NCBI GenBank assembly: GCA_003523255.1
Contig: DPGH01000003.1
Span: 554-49,626, forward strand
Length of the DNA: 49,073 bases
Direction: 5' to 3'
DNA from: Clostridiales bacterium
Lineage (GTDB): Bacteria > Bacillota > Clostridia > Christensenellales > Borkfalkiaceae
Shown here: positions 15,404 to 23,895 of the stretch, one piece after another
How the letters are laid out: every line of letters begins with the position of its first letter
How positions within the stretch are numbered: the first letter of the stretch is position 1
The notes under the pieces: generated by a model
Told to the model about the DNA's origin: nothing
The model's database searches: none
The model's input: the letters and a program-made list of their open reading frames with translations, nothing else
Program-made: the position numbers and the translations under genes

Positions 15404-16180
15404 ATGACGGACGAAATAATATTGCAAACCGAAAATTTAGGCATCTCCTTCGGCGGGCTTAAAGCGGCGCAAGACATTAACATAACCATTAAAAAGAACG
15501 AGTTGTACGGACTTATAGGTCCTAACGGCGCGGGCAAAACCACGGTTTTTAACCTTATAACTGGGGTATATAAACCGACTACCGGTAAGTTTTATCTTTG
15601 CGGAAAAAATCTTACGGGGCTCTCTCAAGAGGCTATTAACAAACGGGGCATCGCAAGAACGTTTCAGAATATAAGACTTTTCAACAATTTAAGCGTTATT
15701 AAAAACGTTATGATAGGTTTATCGAACCGCCCCGAGTTTAAGTGTAACCTTGCCTCGTCAATGTTTCGCTTGCCGCGGCATTACGAAACCGAGTTTGCCA
15801 TGCGGCAAAAAGCGAAAGAACTGTTAAGCGTATTCGGTCTGTTAGAAGAGCGCAACCAACTTGCGAGCAGTTTGCCTTACGGCAAGCAGAGAAAACTCGA
15901 AATAGCGCGCGCACTCGCAACCGACCCGAAACTTTTGCTTTTAGACGAGCCTGCCGCCGGCATGAACCCGCACGAAACGGAAGAACTTATGGAAACCATA
16001 AAAATAGTGCGCGACGATTTCGATATGACGATACTTTTAATCGAACACGATATGAAACTCGTTTCGGGTATATGCGACGAATTGACCGTGCTTAACTTCG
16101 GCAAAACGCTTGCCACCGGCGGCGTAAACAAAGTGCTTAACGACCCCGAGGTCGTAAAAGCGTATCTGGGGGACGAATAA
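15404..16180 (+). CDS. livG: Branched-chain amino-acid ABC transporter, ATP-binding protein LivG
   Basis: ATPase subunit, 258 residues, cytoplasmic. Walker A GPNGAGKTT, the family segment GIARTFQNIRLF (Q-loop region), signature LPYGKQRKLEIARAL (a degenerate YGKQR form usual for LivG), Walker B LLLLDEPAAGMNP and H-loop IEHDM are all present. The helical insert after the Q-loop (RPEFKCNLASSMFRLPR) is typical of LivG and absent from LivF, which fixes the choice between the two. Two-base gap to livM and one-base gap to livF point to a single transcript. The partner permeases are LivH and LivM. Confidence 0.95.
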   Translation: MTDEIILQTENLGISFGGLKAAQDINITIKKNELYGLIGPNGAGKTTVFNLITGVYKPTTGKFYLCGKNLTGLSQEAINKRGIARTFQNIRLFNNLSVIKNVMIGLSNRPEFKCNLASSMFRLPRHYETEFAMRQKAKELLSVFGLLEERNQLASSLPYGKQRKLEIARALATDPKLLLLDEPAAGMNPHETEELMETIKIVRDDFDMTILLIEHDMKLVSGICDELTVLNFGKTLATGGVNKVLNDPEVVKAYLGDE

Positions 16181-16181
16181 A

Positions 16182-16892
16182 ATGGCGTTACTCGAAGTAA
16201 AAGATTTATACGTAAACTACGGAATGATTAAAGCCATAAAGGGCGTTTCGTTCAGCGTTGAACAGGGAGAGATAGTCGCGCTTATCGGCGCAAACGGCGC
16301 GGGCAAAACGACGATTATGCACGCCATTAACGGGCTTATACCCGCGGCGAGCGGTTCGATTATGTTTAAAGAACACGCACTGACCAAATTTCCGCCGCAT
16401 AAAATAGTAACGCTCGGACTTACGCAGGTGCCCGAGGGGAGAAGGATCTTTCAAGAACTTACCGTAAAAGACAATCTTATTCTCGGCGCGTATTCGAGAA
16501 AATCTAAAAAAGAAGCGAAAGAAACGATGGAACTCGTGTTTGAAAAGTTCCCCGTTTTAGGCGAAAGACTTACGCAGATTGCGGGTACTCTTTCCGGCGG
16601 GGAGCAACAGATGCTTGCCGTCGGCAGGGCGCTTATGTCCCATCCCGATATGCTTTTGCTTGACGAACCGAGCATGGGCTTATCGCCCCTTTACGTAAAC
16701 AAGATATTCGACACGGTAAAGGAGATAAACGCGCAGGGTACGACGGTGTTTATCGTCGAACAAAACGCAAAAAAGGCGTTGTCTATCGCCGACCGCGCGT
16801 ACGTTATAGAAACGGGCAAAATCACTTTGTCCGGCACGGGCGCGGAACTTTTAACCAACGAGGACGTTAAAAAAGCGTATCTCGGCGAATAA
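16182..16892 (+). CDS. livF: Branched-chain amino-acid ABC transporter, ATP-binding protein LivF
   Basis: Second ATPase subunit, 236 residues. Walker A GANGAGKTT, the LivF-specific segment LTQVPEGRRIFQELTVKDNL, signature LSGGEQQMLAVGRAL, Walker B LLLDEPSMGLSP and the terminal VEQNAKKALSIADRAYV segment with the H-loop position replaced by Gln, as is usual in LivF. The start codon lies one base after the livG stop; GGGGGAC inside the livG end acts as ribosome site. Last gene of the operon, followed by a strong GC hairpin at 16935-16964. Confidence 0.95.
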   Translation: MALLEVKDLYVNYGMIKAIKGVSFSVEQGEIVALIGANGAGKTTIMHAINGLIPAASGSIMFKEHALTKFPPHKIVTLGLTQVPEGRRIFQELTVKDNLILGAYSRKSKKEAKETMELVFEKFPVLGERLTQIAGTLSGGEQQMLAVGRALMSHPDMLLLDEPSMGLSPLYVNKIFDTVKEINAQGTTVFIVEQNAKKALSIADRAYVIETGKITLSGTGAELLTNEDVKKAYLGE

Positions 16893-16934
16893 AATTTATA
16901 AGCATTTACAAACGATTTTCTTTTTTCCTTTTTT

Positions 16935-16964
16935 CCGGCGGGGCGCGTTTATGCGCCCCGCCGG
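16935..16964 (+). terminator. GC-rich hairpin after livF
   Basis: A perfect 12-bp stem CCGGCGGGGCGC / GCGCCCCGCCGG with a six-base loop. No T run follows on the plus strand, so termination is only probable; it may instead protect the mRNA 3' end. Confidence 0.55.
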
Positions 16965-17013
16965 TACGCTTTGCGGAAATTACGTGCGGATAAGCAGATT
17001 TTAATAAAAAAAC

Positions 17014-17042
17014 TTGTTAAAACTTAAACGCTGTGATATACT
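17014..17042 (+). promoter_or_regulatory. Promoter of the flavodiiron protein gene
   Basis: TTGTTA (17014-17019), 17-base spacer, TATACT (17037-17042), followed by an AAAGGAG ribosome site before the ATG at 17073. Confidence 0.7.
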
Positions 17043-17072
17043 GTAAAATAAAGAAAACAAAGGAGATTTTAT

Positions 17073-18230
17073 ATGTTTGTATCCGACACCGTAAAATACG
17101 TAGGCGTAAACGACAACGATATAGATTTATTCGAGGGGCAGTACGTTGTAAAAAACGGTATGGCGTATAACTCGTACGTGGTTTTCGACACAAAAGCCGT
17201 CGCCGTTTTCGATACCGTCGACGCAAAGTTTAAAAACGAATGGCTGGCTAACGTAAAAACCGCGCTCGGCGGCAAAACGCCCGATTACCTCGTTTCGCTC
17301 CACACCGAACCCGACCACTCGGCAAATATTTACGAATTTAAAAAAGTTTATCCGAACGTGAAAATAGTCGCTTCGGCAAAAGCGTTCGTGTTTATGAAAC
17401 AGTTTTTCGGTACCGATTTCGAGGACGGCAGGGTCATCGTGGGGGAGGGTGATAAACTTGACCTCGGCGGAAGAACGCTTACGTTTTACACCGCGCCCAT
17501 GGTACACTGGCCGGAGGTTATCGTTGCTTACGATGACAAGGATAAAATTCTTTTTTCCGCAGACGCGTTCGGCAAATTCGGCGCGATAGGTACGGACGAG
17601 GACTGGGCTTGCGAGGCGAGAAGGTATTATTTCGGCATAGTCGGAAAGTACGGCGTTCAGGCAAAAGCGTTACTAAACAAAGCCGCTTTGCTCGATATTA
17701 AAACCATATGCCCGTTGCACGGACCCGTGTTAAGCGATAACCTCGGTTACTATTTGGGGTTATACAATACCTGGGCGAGTTACGGGGTAGAAAGCGAAGG
17801 CGTTATGATAGCGTATACGTCGGTGTACGGGCACACCGCGGCGGCGGCAAAACTTCTTGCCGACGAACTTGCGGCGAAAGGCGCGCCGAAAGTCGTTTTA
17901 GCCGATCTTGCGAGGGAGGACCTTGCCGAGTGCGTTGAGGACGCTTTCAGATACGGCAAACTCGTGCTTGCAACCACTACGTATAACGGTGATATTTTTC
18001 CGTTTATGAAGCACTTTATAGACGCGCTTGTCGAAAGGAACTACCAAAACAGAAAGATAGCGTTTATAGAAAACGGAACCTGGGCGCCTATTGCCGCAAA
18101 GATTATGAAAAAGGCGTTTGAAAACTCTAAAAACGTAGAGTTTTGCGAAACGACCGTAACGCTTAAAAGCGCGCTGAACGGCGAAAGCGTTTCCGCTGTT
18201 AAAGCGCTGGCAGACGAATTGTTAAGGTAA
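17073..18230 (+). CDS. Flavodiiron protein (A-type flavoprotein, O2/NO reductase)
   Basis: Reduces O2 to water or NO to N2O and so protects anaerobes. At 385 residues it is the minimal class A form: a metallo-beta-lactamase-like diiron domain (1-245) plus a flavodoxin-like FMN domain. Diiron ligands visible: H77-x-E79-x-D81-H82 in LHTEPDHSAN, His in MVHWPEV, Asp in LFSADAFGKFG and His in CPLHGPVL. The FMN phosphate loop is AYTSVYGHTAAAA and the isoalloxazine region is TTYNGDIFPFMKHF. No fused rubredoxin or flavin reductase domain, so a separate electron donor (rubredoxin) is needed and is not in this window. Start supported by promoter and AAAGGAG site. A DJ-1 family gene follows after 7 bases, suggesting a stress-related operon. 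Confidence 0.95.
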   Translation: MFVSDTVKYVGVNDNDIDLFEGQYVVKNGMAYNSYVVFDTKAVAVFDTVDAKFKNEWLANVKTALGGKTPDYLVSLHTEPDHSANIYEFKKVYPNVKIVASAKAFVFMKQFFGTDFEDGRVIVGEGDKLDLGGRTLTFYTAPMVHWPEVIVAYDDKDKILFSADAFGKFGAIGTDEDWACEARRYYFGIVGKYGVQAKALLNKAALLDIKTICPLHGPVLSDNLGYYLGLYNTWASYGVESEGVMIAYTSVYGHTAAAAKLLADELAAKGAPKVVLADLAREDLAECVEDAFRYGKLVLATTTYNGDIFPFMKHFIDALVERNYQNRKIAFIENGTWAPIAAKIMKKAFENSKNVEFCETTVTLKSALNGESVSAVKALADELLR

Positions 18231-18237
18231 ACTAAGT

Positions 18238-18759
18238 ATGATAAAAACGACTATAATCGCGGCAAACGGGTCGGAAGAGATTGAAACGCTCGTTCCGCTC
18301 GACGTGTTAAGACGGGCGGGCGTAGACTGTAACCTTGTTTCGGTTTGCGATAGAGAACTTACGCTGTCGCGCGGGGCTAAGGTTATCGCGGACGTTTTAA
18401 TCTGCGATTACGATTTTACTTCGGTTGACTGCGTGATACTGCCCGGCGGTATGCCCGGCGCCAAAAACGTTTCAATAAGCGCGGCGGCGATTAACGCGAT
18501 AAAGTCGGTCGAGGCGCGCGGCGGACTTATAGCCGCCATATGCGCCGCGCCGGCGGTTATACTCGCAAAACATTCCGTATGTGCGGATAAAAAAGCAACG
18601 TGTTACCCCGCAAGCGATTTTATAGCCGCGCTCGGGGACAGATATACCGGAGAAAAGCTTTGTTCCGACGGCAATCTCATTACCGCAGACGGACCGCTTT
18701 CTTCGTTTGAGTTTGCTTTTAAAATATGCGAGCGTCTCGGCGTAAAACCCGCGTTTTAG
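18238..18759 (+). CDS. DJ-1/PfpI family protein
   Basis: A 173-residue DJ-1/ThiJ protein. The nucleophile elbow reads IAAICAAPAVIL (Cys about residue 101), with Glu16 near the N-terminus (GSEEIETLVPLDVLRRAG) as the conserved partner, and DCVILPGGMPGAKN as the glycine loop. Closest in layout to the YajL/DJ-1 subgroup linked to redox protection and to repair of glyoxal-type damage; the exact activity is disputed in the family and cannot be settled here. It follows the flavodiiron gene by 7 bases and probably shares its transcript. Confidence 0.9.
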   Translation: MIKTTIIAANGSEEIETLVPLDVLRRAGVDCNLVSVCDRELTLSRGAKVIADVLICDYDFTSVDCVILPGGMPGAKNVSISAAAINAIKSVEARGGLIAAICAAPAVILAKHSVCADKKATCYPASDFIAALGDRYTGEKLCSDGNLITADGPLSSFEFAFKICERLGVKPAF

Positions 18760-18771
18760 GAGTTTATTAGA

Positions 18772-19920
18772 ATGTTTAACGCTTTTAACTCGCTTTTAAC
18801 GATAGTGAAAAAAGAGGTTTTCGGCGGAGAAGAAGGTTTTGACGAACAACTCCGGCAAGATGAAAACCTTATAGAACTTTTCAAAACGGCAAAACGTTTC
18901 GATATGACGCCGACGGTGGCGTTCGGACTTCGTGATTGCGAGTTCGTCAAAAACGAAAAAGCGATAAAATATTTAGAGCGCGAGCGTGTTCTCGCGGTAA
19001 GCCGCTACGAGCGGCTCGAACATGACGTAACCGAGTTAAAAGGCATTTTCGAGCGGGAGAAACTGCCCTTTATCATGCTTAAAGGCGCGGTGATACGTAA
19101 AATGTATCCTAATCCCGCGGAGAGAACGAGTTGCGACGTGGACGTACTCGTAAAAAACGAAGATTTGGAGCGCGCAGTATCCGCGCTTACCGCCGCGGGG
19201 TATGATAAAACCGAACGCGGCACGCACGACGTAGGTTTCGTTTCGCCCGGAGGAGTCAGCACGGAGTTGCATTTCGCGCTTGTCAATTTCGGACAGGACG
19301 CCGCGAGCAAGGTGCTTAACGACCCTTTTTTCGGCGCGGTAAAGGGCGGCGGCAGCGAATACGCGCTTTCACCCGAAACGTTTTATTTTTATCATATAGC
19401 GCACGCGGCAAAGCATTTTGACGGCGGCTTCGGCATAAAACCGCTGGTTGATTTATTGCTTATAAAAAAGAACGTAAAAACCGATGAAGAAAAACTTTCC
19501 GCCATGCTTGAAGCGGGCGGACTTAAAAAGTTTGAAGAGAATTGCGTAAAAATTGCCGAAGCCTGGTTTTGCGGCGGCGAGAGAAACGAACTTATAAACG
19601 CAATGGAAAGACATATCGAGCGCGGCGGCGTGTACGGTTCGCTCGAGAACAACGTAACGGTAAATCAGGTAAGAAAAAAGGGAAAAGTCAGGTACTTTTT
19701 TTCGAGAATGTTTTTGCCGTACGATAAACTTAAACTTTATTATCCCTCGCTTGAGAATCGTAAAATTCTTTTGCCGTTTTATCAGGTAAGAAGATGGTTT
19801 TCTCTTCTCTTCGGCGGAAGAGTCAAACGTACCGTTTCGGAAATTCAGTTTAACGCGAGCGTTACGAAAGAACGGCGAGAGGAAACCGAAAAATTATTCA
19901 GCGAATTAGGTCTGCTTTAA
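18772..19920 (+). CDS. Nucleotidyltransferase-family protein (NTP_transf_5-like)
   Basis: A 382-residue protein. Residues about 85-135 (LPFIMLKGAVIRKMYPNP, then RTSCDVDVLVKNEDLERAV) match the core of the uncharacterised nucleotidyltransferase family found near surface-polysaccharide and peptide-modification genes: LKG, then an R-x-S-x-D-x-D motif (RTSCDVDV) carrying the metal-binding aspartates. ELHFALVNF and FYFYHIAHAAKHFDGGFGIKPLVDLLLI further on are also typical. The C-terminal 100 residues are basic and helical. A GGAG ribosome site precedes the ATG. Substrate unknown; neighbours (DJ-1 upstream, aldose epimerase downstream) do not clarify it. Confidence 0.75.
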   Translation: MFNAFNSLLTIVKKEVFGGEEGFDEQLRQDENLIELFKTAKRFDMTPTVAFGLRDCEFVKNEKAIKYLERERVLAVSRYERLEHDVTELKGIFEREKLPFIMLKGAVIRKMYPNPAERTSCDVDVLVKNEDLERAVSALTAAGYDKTERGTHDVGFVSPGGVSTELHFALVNFGQDAASKVLNDPFFGAVKGGGSEYALSPETFYFYHIAHAAKHFDGGFGIKPLVDLLLIKKNVKTDEEKLSAMLEAGGLKKFEENCVKIAEAWFCGGERNELINAMERHIERGGVYGSLENNVTVNQVRKKGKVRYFFSRMFLPYDKLKLYYPSLENRKILLPFYQVRRWFSLLFGGRVKRTVSEIQFNASVTKERREETEKLFSELGLL

Positions 19921-19955
19921 CAAAGCGACAAAAAAATATTTATAAAGGAGAAATT

Positions 19956-20837
19956 ATGTTTTATTCAATCAAAAACGACTGTTTTAAGGTAGAAGTGTGC
20001 GATATCGGCGCGGAACTTGCCGCCATACATAGCGTTAAAACCGATACCGAGTATCTTTGGCAAGGCGACCCCGATTTTTGGACGAACCGCGCCACTGTGT
20101 GCTTTCCTATATGCGGAAGGCTTTTCGAGGGGAAATATACCTACGAGGGCAAAACCTACGAATTGCCTTTGCACGGTATCGTGAGAAACATGCTTTTCGA
20201 CGTGGAAAAGCAAACCGAAAGCGAAATCGTGCTCGTTACCAAAGCGTGCAACAAGTCAAAAACTTTCTATCCGTTTTCGTTTATTTTTAAGGCGACTTAT
20301 TCGCTTAAAGGTAACACCCTCGTAAACAAATTTGAAATAATCAATACGGACGACAAAGTAATGCCGTTCTCCATCGGCGGGCACCCCGGGTTTAACGTTC
20401 CGTTTACTCCGGAAGAAAAGTTCGAGGACTATTATCTCGAATTCCCTTACGAAAAAGAAGTTAAAAGAATACAGACCTCTCCGAGAATATTCTATACCGG
20501 CGTGGATAAGCCTTACCCCCTTAAAGACGGCAAGATTATAGAACTCGATCACGAATTATTCGATAACGACGCAATATTTTTAACCGATATGTGCAACGAA
20601 GTAACGCTTAAAAGCAAAAAAAGCGATCGCTCGATAACCGTATCGTTCAGCGATATGACGCATTTAGGCTTCTGGCAGAAATACGGCAAAAATACTCCGT
20701 TTTTGTGCATAGAACCGTGGCACGGCATACCTTCTATCGACGGCAAGATAGACGATTTGTCCACTAAACTCGAAATGATACGTTTAGAGCCGGGTAAAAC
20801 TTATACCGCGCGTTTCGATATCACGGTTAAAGAGTAA
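19956..20837 (+). CDS. Aldose 1-epimerase family protein (LacX-like)
   Basis: A 293-residue galactose-mutarotase-fold protein, cytoplasmic. Likely catalytic/binding residues: Arg and His in FPICGRLFEGKYTYEG and LPLHGIVRN, His in SIGGHPGFNVPF, Glu in CIEPWHGIPS. The overall pattern is that of the LacX / YihR-like branch rather than canonical GalM; members act on hexoses or hexose-6-phosphates by interconverting anomers. AAAGGAG lies seven bases before the ATG. It stands 35 bases after the nucleotidyltransferase gene. No sugar pathway genes adjoin it, so the substrate remains open. Confidence 0.87.
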   Translation: MFYSIKNDCFKVEVCDIGAELAAIHSVKTDTEYLWQGDPDFWTNRATVCFPICGRLFEGKYTYEGKTYELPLHGIVRNMLFDVEKQTESEIVLVTKACNKSKTFYPFSFIFKATYSLKGNTLVNKFEIINTDDKVMPFSIGGHPGFNVPFTPEEKFEDYYLEFPYEKEVKRIQTSPRIFYTGVDKPYPLKDGKIIELDHELFDNDAIFLTDMCNEVTLKSKKSDRSITVSFSDMTHLGFWQKYGKNTPFLCIEPWHGIPSIDGKIDDLSTKLEMIRLEPGKTYTARFDITVKE

Positions 20838-20953
20838 AAATTTAACGTTAAGATAAAGCCAAAGTAAATCATTTTGCTTTAAAATATATTAAGTAAGGAT
20901 GTAATGATACGGATACCGTTAAAAAGAACGGATTACTTGCGGATTTATACACG

Positions 20954-22096
20954 TTGCGGGCGGGGTTGTCTGCAATTTCGATTGAAAAAGACAAACTCGT
21001 TTCAAGCGAAAAAAAGTATAAAGAAGCACGGCAACAGGTTGAAGATGCTCAAAAAGAGTATCAGGGGCTGAAAAGAAGAGAGTCGTCTTTCGGTCAAGAA
21101 AAAGAATATGCCCCCGTGGAAGACTGCGATCGGGTAAAATCGCTTAATGCTAAAATTGAACATCTGAAAAAAGAGAAGTTTTCTTTTCCTAAGTTTTTTG
21201 TCCCCATCGCGGTGTGTTTCTTTATCGGAGCATTTTTTACTTTTATTCTGGCATCTTCCAACGTTTTGGAATTGATCCCAGGAGCGTCGTTTTTCCGCCC
21301 CGAATATCCTGTGATTTTTTTGACCGTTATCGGTATTTTAATAGGCTCAATATCGACGGGCAAACACGCCGATAAAAAGAAAAAGAAAATTGCCAAAGTC
21401 TATAAAGAAATCGACGACGTAAAAAAAGCTATTCAGAATGCTCGCGACAGGGAAAACGTTAAAGAAAAAAAACAGTACGACTATTTAAAGAGCGAGCAGA
21501 CGGCAACTCTTGCAAAAATCGAGAAGTTGAAAAAAGTAGTAGATGATACCTTGCCTGTTTACCAAAACAATTTATCTCTGCTCCCGAAAATGTCAAAAGA
21601 GATGTACGATAGGTTGGTAAATCAGTTTAAAAGCGTGCTTGACGTCAGAGATTGGGAACACATTGACCTTATCATCTTCAATTTTGAAACGGGAAGGGCA
21701 GATACCCTTAAAGAGTCTTTGCAACAAGTTGACCGCAGGGTGCAGACAGACGAAATCATCGATGCGGTGGGAAAAGCGGCGCAAAGTCTTTCCGGCACGA
21801 TTCGCGCCACTATGAACGAATTGCGCGGAGATTTGGACAGGTCGTTTGCAAAACTTTCTTCGCAACTTGACTCTCAACATCAAGCGCAAATGGCAGCGCT
21901 TGACGGTATTGGTAAAAATATTGATGCAGTCAGCGGCAATATTTCCAAATTGCAGGCGACGGGCGAGAAAAACAATGCCGTTATGGAACAGTTCGTAAGC
22001 GAAACGAACCTTAATAATGCGTTGCTTGCGAAGATAAACAGTAACAGCATTTCGCTTATGAAAGACGTGAATTATATGGTTTACACCGTGGCGTAA
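20954..22096 (+). CDS. Coiled-coil protein with two membrane segments; start region probably frameshifted
   Basis: Not recognised as a named family. The product has a charged N-terminal coiled coil, two hydrophobic spans (FVPIAVCFFIGAFFTFILAS and YPVIFLTVIGILIGSIS, about residues 80-125 of the 380), then a long coiled coil and an amphipathic C-terminus (SQLDSQHQAQMAALDGIGKN) reminiscent of methyl-accepting or laminin-like helices. The only start codon in this frame is TTG at 20954, without a ribosome site, yet the frame is open back to 20897 and the upstream residues (KKNGLLADLYTL) join well with RAGLSAISIEKDKL. A ribosome site AAGGA and ATG (20904) lie one frame off, so a one-base loss near the start is likely. 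Base composition is more AT-rich than its neighbours. Ends before a bidirectional terminator. Confidence 0.6.
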   Translation: MRAGLSAISIEKDKLVSSEKKYKEARQQVEDAQKEYQGLKRRESSFGQEKEYAPVEDCDRVKSLNAKIEHLKKEKFSFPKFFVPIAVCFFIGAFFTFILASSNVLELIPGASFFRPEYPVIFLTVIGILIGSISTGKHADKKKKKIAKVYKEIDDVKKAIQNARDRENVKEKKQYDYLKSEQTATLAKIEKLKKVVDDTLPVYQNNLSLLPKMSKEMYDRLVNQFKSVLDVRDWEHIDLIIFNFETGRADTLKESLQQVDRRVQTDEIIDAVGKAAQSLSGTIRATMNELRGDLDRSFAKLSSQLDSQHQAQMAALDGIGKNIDAVSGNISKLQATGEKNNAVMEQFVSETNLNNALLAKINSNSISLMKDVNYMVYTVA

Positions 22097-22166
22097 GAGC
22101 AAGACGAATAACGATAGAAAACTTTTTTGTTAAGGAGTAACTCAAAAAGTTATTGTTGTTTATAAA

Positions 22167-22207
22167 AATCCCCCGCGGGCGTGTGAAATGCCGCCGTGCG
22201 GGGGATT
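22167..22207. terminator. Bidirectional terminator between 20954 gene and XRE gene
   Basis: AATCCCCCGC (22167-22176) pairs with GCGGGGGATT (22198-22207), with an inner GGC/GCC helix in the loop. On the minus strand it is followed by TTTTTAT, making it a good terminator for the XRE gene. Confidence 0.8.
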
Positions 22208-22220
22208 GTCGTTTTAAATT

Positions 22221-22433
22221 TCAGTCGCCGACGCAAAGAACGTCGTTTGCGTCCAAATCCAGTGCGCGGCAAAGGTTTGCAAACGTTTCGAGAGAGGGCA
22301 TTTTACTGCCGGAAACGTAGTGCGAAACGGTGGGCTGACTTACGCCGATTTTTTCGGCGACTTCTTTTCTCGTAAGTCCGGACCTCGTTATCGCTTCCGA
22401 TAATCTTTTGCTTATATCCTCTTTGGTAATCAA
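22221..22433 (-). CDS. Small XRE-family helix-turn-helix regulator
   Basis: A 70-residue single-domain DNA-binding protein. The Cro/CI helix-turn-helix is seen in LTRKEVAEKIGVSQPTVSHYVSGSKMPSLETFANLCRAL (shown here as family pattern: KEVAEKIGVSQPTVSHYVSG is the HTH core). Start is TTG, well placed behind AAGGAG with a five-base spacer; there is no better ATG. It has no sensor domain and no toxin gene beside it. It may act on the convergent or upstream genes, or on its own promoter; targets are unknown. Confidence 0.85.
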   Translation of the reverse strand: MITKEDISKRLSEAITRSGLTRKEVAEKIGVSQPTVSHYVSGSKMPSLETFANLCRALDLDANDVLCVGD

Positions 22434-22498
22434 ATGTTCTCCTTAACCGTTTACTTGATTATAAGACTTTTTATAAAAAAAGTAAATAAAAACTTTGA

Positions 22499-23155
22499 TT
22501 AAAAAACCTCTCTTACGGCAAGCACTTCACCCGTAAGTCCGTCAACGAGTAACGCTTTAAGCGCGCCGCTTTCGTTTTTTAGCCCAACGTACCAGTAGGG
22601 CTTTTCGTTTTTAACGAGAATGCGCGCCGTAACTTTACCCGAAAAATCTCCGTTTTCGTCGTTATAGAGAGCGATAAGTTCCGGCTGGCTTTTCTTAAGG
22701 TAAGTAAGCGCGGTTTTATAATCCATCGCGCCGCCCGTAACGAGAGATTTAAGCGTAACGGTTTCCGCCGCGCCTCCTGTAGATACGGTTACGTTAAATT
22801 CGTTATCCGTAAAGTTTTCTATCGCAACGCTCGTTTTAAGCGTGCCGGTTACGGGGCTGTATTTAAAGTCCTCGGTAAAACTCAGTTCTCCGGAGTTAAA
22901 CGTAAGAGTGTACGTTCCTGCGGAAGAGGTTTTGTCGCAAAGCAAAAAGGTAAGGCGATAAACACGCTCGTTTTTTTCGTTATCCTCGTAACCGTAGGCG
23001 GCTTTAAGTTTATAGTTGTCGGAAACGCCTTCGTACACGTTTTGGCGCAGTTCGGTTACGGAGTTTATAAACGGGTCGGGTTTGCCGCAGGACGCGCCGG
23101 TAAGCGCGGCAAACGCTATTATAAGCGAAGAAATCACTGTAAAAAAGTTTTTCAT
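22499..23155 (-). CDS. Putative lipoprotein with PepSY-like C-terminus
   Basis: A 218-residue exported protein of unknown role. The signal peptide MKNFFTVISSLIIAFAALTG ends in a lipobox GASC (Cys23). The middle is beta-rich (YKLKAAYGYEDNEKNERVYRLTF region). The end, EKPYWYVGLKNESG followed by ALLVDGLTGEVLAVREVF, resembles the last two strands of PepSY domains. It stands alone between the XRE gene and the divergent operon at 23296; the ribosome site is weak and AT-rich. Function unknown. Confidence 0.65.
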   Translation of the reverse strand: MKNFFTVISSLIIAFAALTGASCGKPDPFINSVTELRQNVYEGVSDNYKLKAAYGYEDNEKNERVYRLTFLLCDKTSSAGTYTLTFNSGELSFTEDFKYSPVTGTLKTSVAIENFTDNEFNVTVSTGGAAETVTLKSLVTGGAMDYKTALTYLKKSQPELIALYNDENGDFSGKVTARILVKNEKPYWYVGLKNESGALKALLVDGLTGEVLAVREVF

Positions 23156-23295
23156 ATTAAAATAATATGGCGTATTTGCCCGCGTAATGACTTTAATTTA
23201 AGTATTAAAACAAATAGTTGATTTTTTGTTTAAGGTTTGGTAAAATATAAAAAAAACGTCGGGCGAGATTTTTGCCCTTTTAACGGAGTATCGTT

Positions 23296-23895
23296 TTGAA
23301 AAAACTTATCATAAAAACCGCGGCGATAACGCTTGCCGCGATAATACTTACGGCGCTTTTGATTTACGGCGCGCTCGCGGCGTTTTCGCCGAAAAGCCTT
23401 GCGGAATTTTACGATAATGCAGGTAACGCGGGGCTTGCCCGCGAGTATTACGCGCGGACGTACGAAAAATCCGGCGATATAAACGACCTTTACGTTTTTT
23501 GCGTTAAAGCCGACGAAAAGGGGGACGCTGCAAAAAGCGCGAAGTATCTCGAAGTTATTACGGATAAACAAGACTTTGAAGAGTTTTGCCGCGATAAAGA
23601 CGCGGGTTATACGGTAAAATTTTCTACCGCGGATTTTTTGCGCGGTAAATGCGTTGCGGCAAACTATTACGCTTTCGGCATAAATAAAGCCGTAGAAAGC
23701 GCGCTTTCGTTTACGGGAAACGCATACGCCGAAAACAACGCTTTTACGCTTTTTATTTCTCGTTGCGTTAAAGATTTTTCTGCAGAGGACAAGGCGGCTT
23801 TATCTGCCGCGCTTGAGAACTTTAAAGCATCGCTTACGAACGAGAATGACGTAGCGCGCTTAAATGCCGACGTTGAGGCGGTAACCGGGGCATGA
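23296..23895 (+). CDS. Small membrane-anchored protein of unknown function
   Basis: A 199-residue protein with one N-terminal hydrophobic segment (residues about 4-30, with IIKTAAITLAAIILTALLIY) and no lipobox or clear signal cleavage site, so it is probably an anchored extracytoplasmic domain. The remainder is alpha-helical with Ala/Tyr spacing (EFYDNAGNAGLAREYYARTY) suggestive of TPR-like helices. Its stop overlaps the ATG of the CPBP protease gene by four bases, making it the first gene of a tightly packed operon (23296-26481). A TTTAACGGAG ribosome site precedes the start, which is ATG only if read from 23296 as an alternative TTG; TTG with GGAG eight bases upstream is the best choice. 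Confidence 0.7.
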   Translation: MKKLIIKTAAITLAAIILTALLIYGALAAFSPKSLAEFYDNAGNAGLAREYYARTYEKSGDINDLYVFCVKADEKGDAAKSAKYLEVITDKQDFEEFCRDKDAGYTVKFSTADFLRGKCVAANYYAFGINKAVESALSFTGNAYAENNAFTLFISRCVKDFSAEDKAALSAALENFKASLTNENDVARLNADVEAVTGA

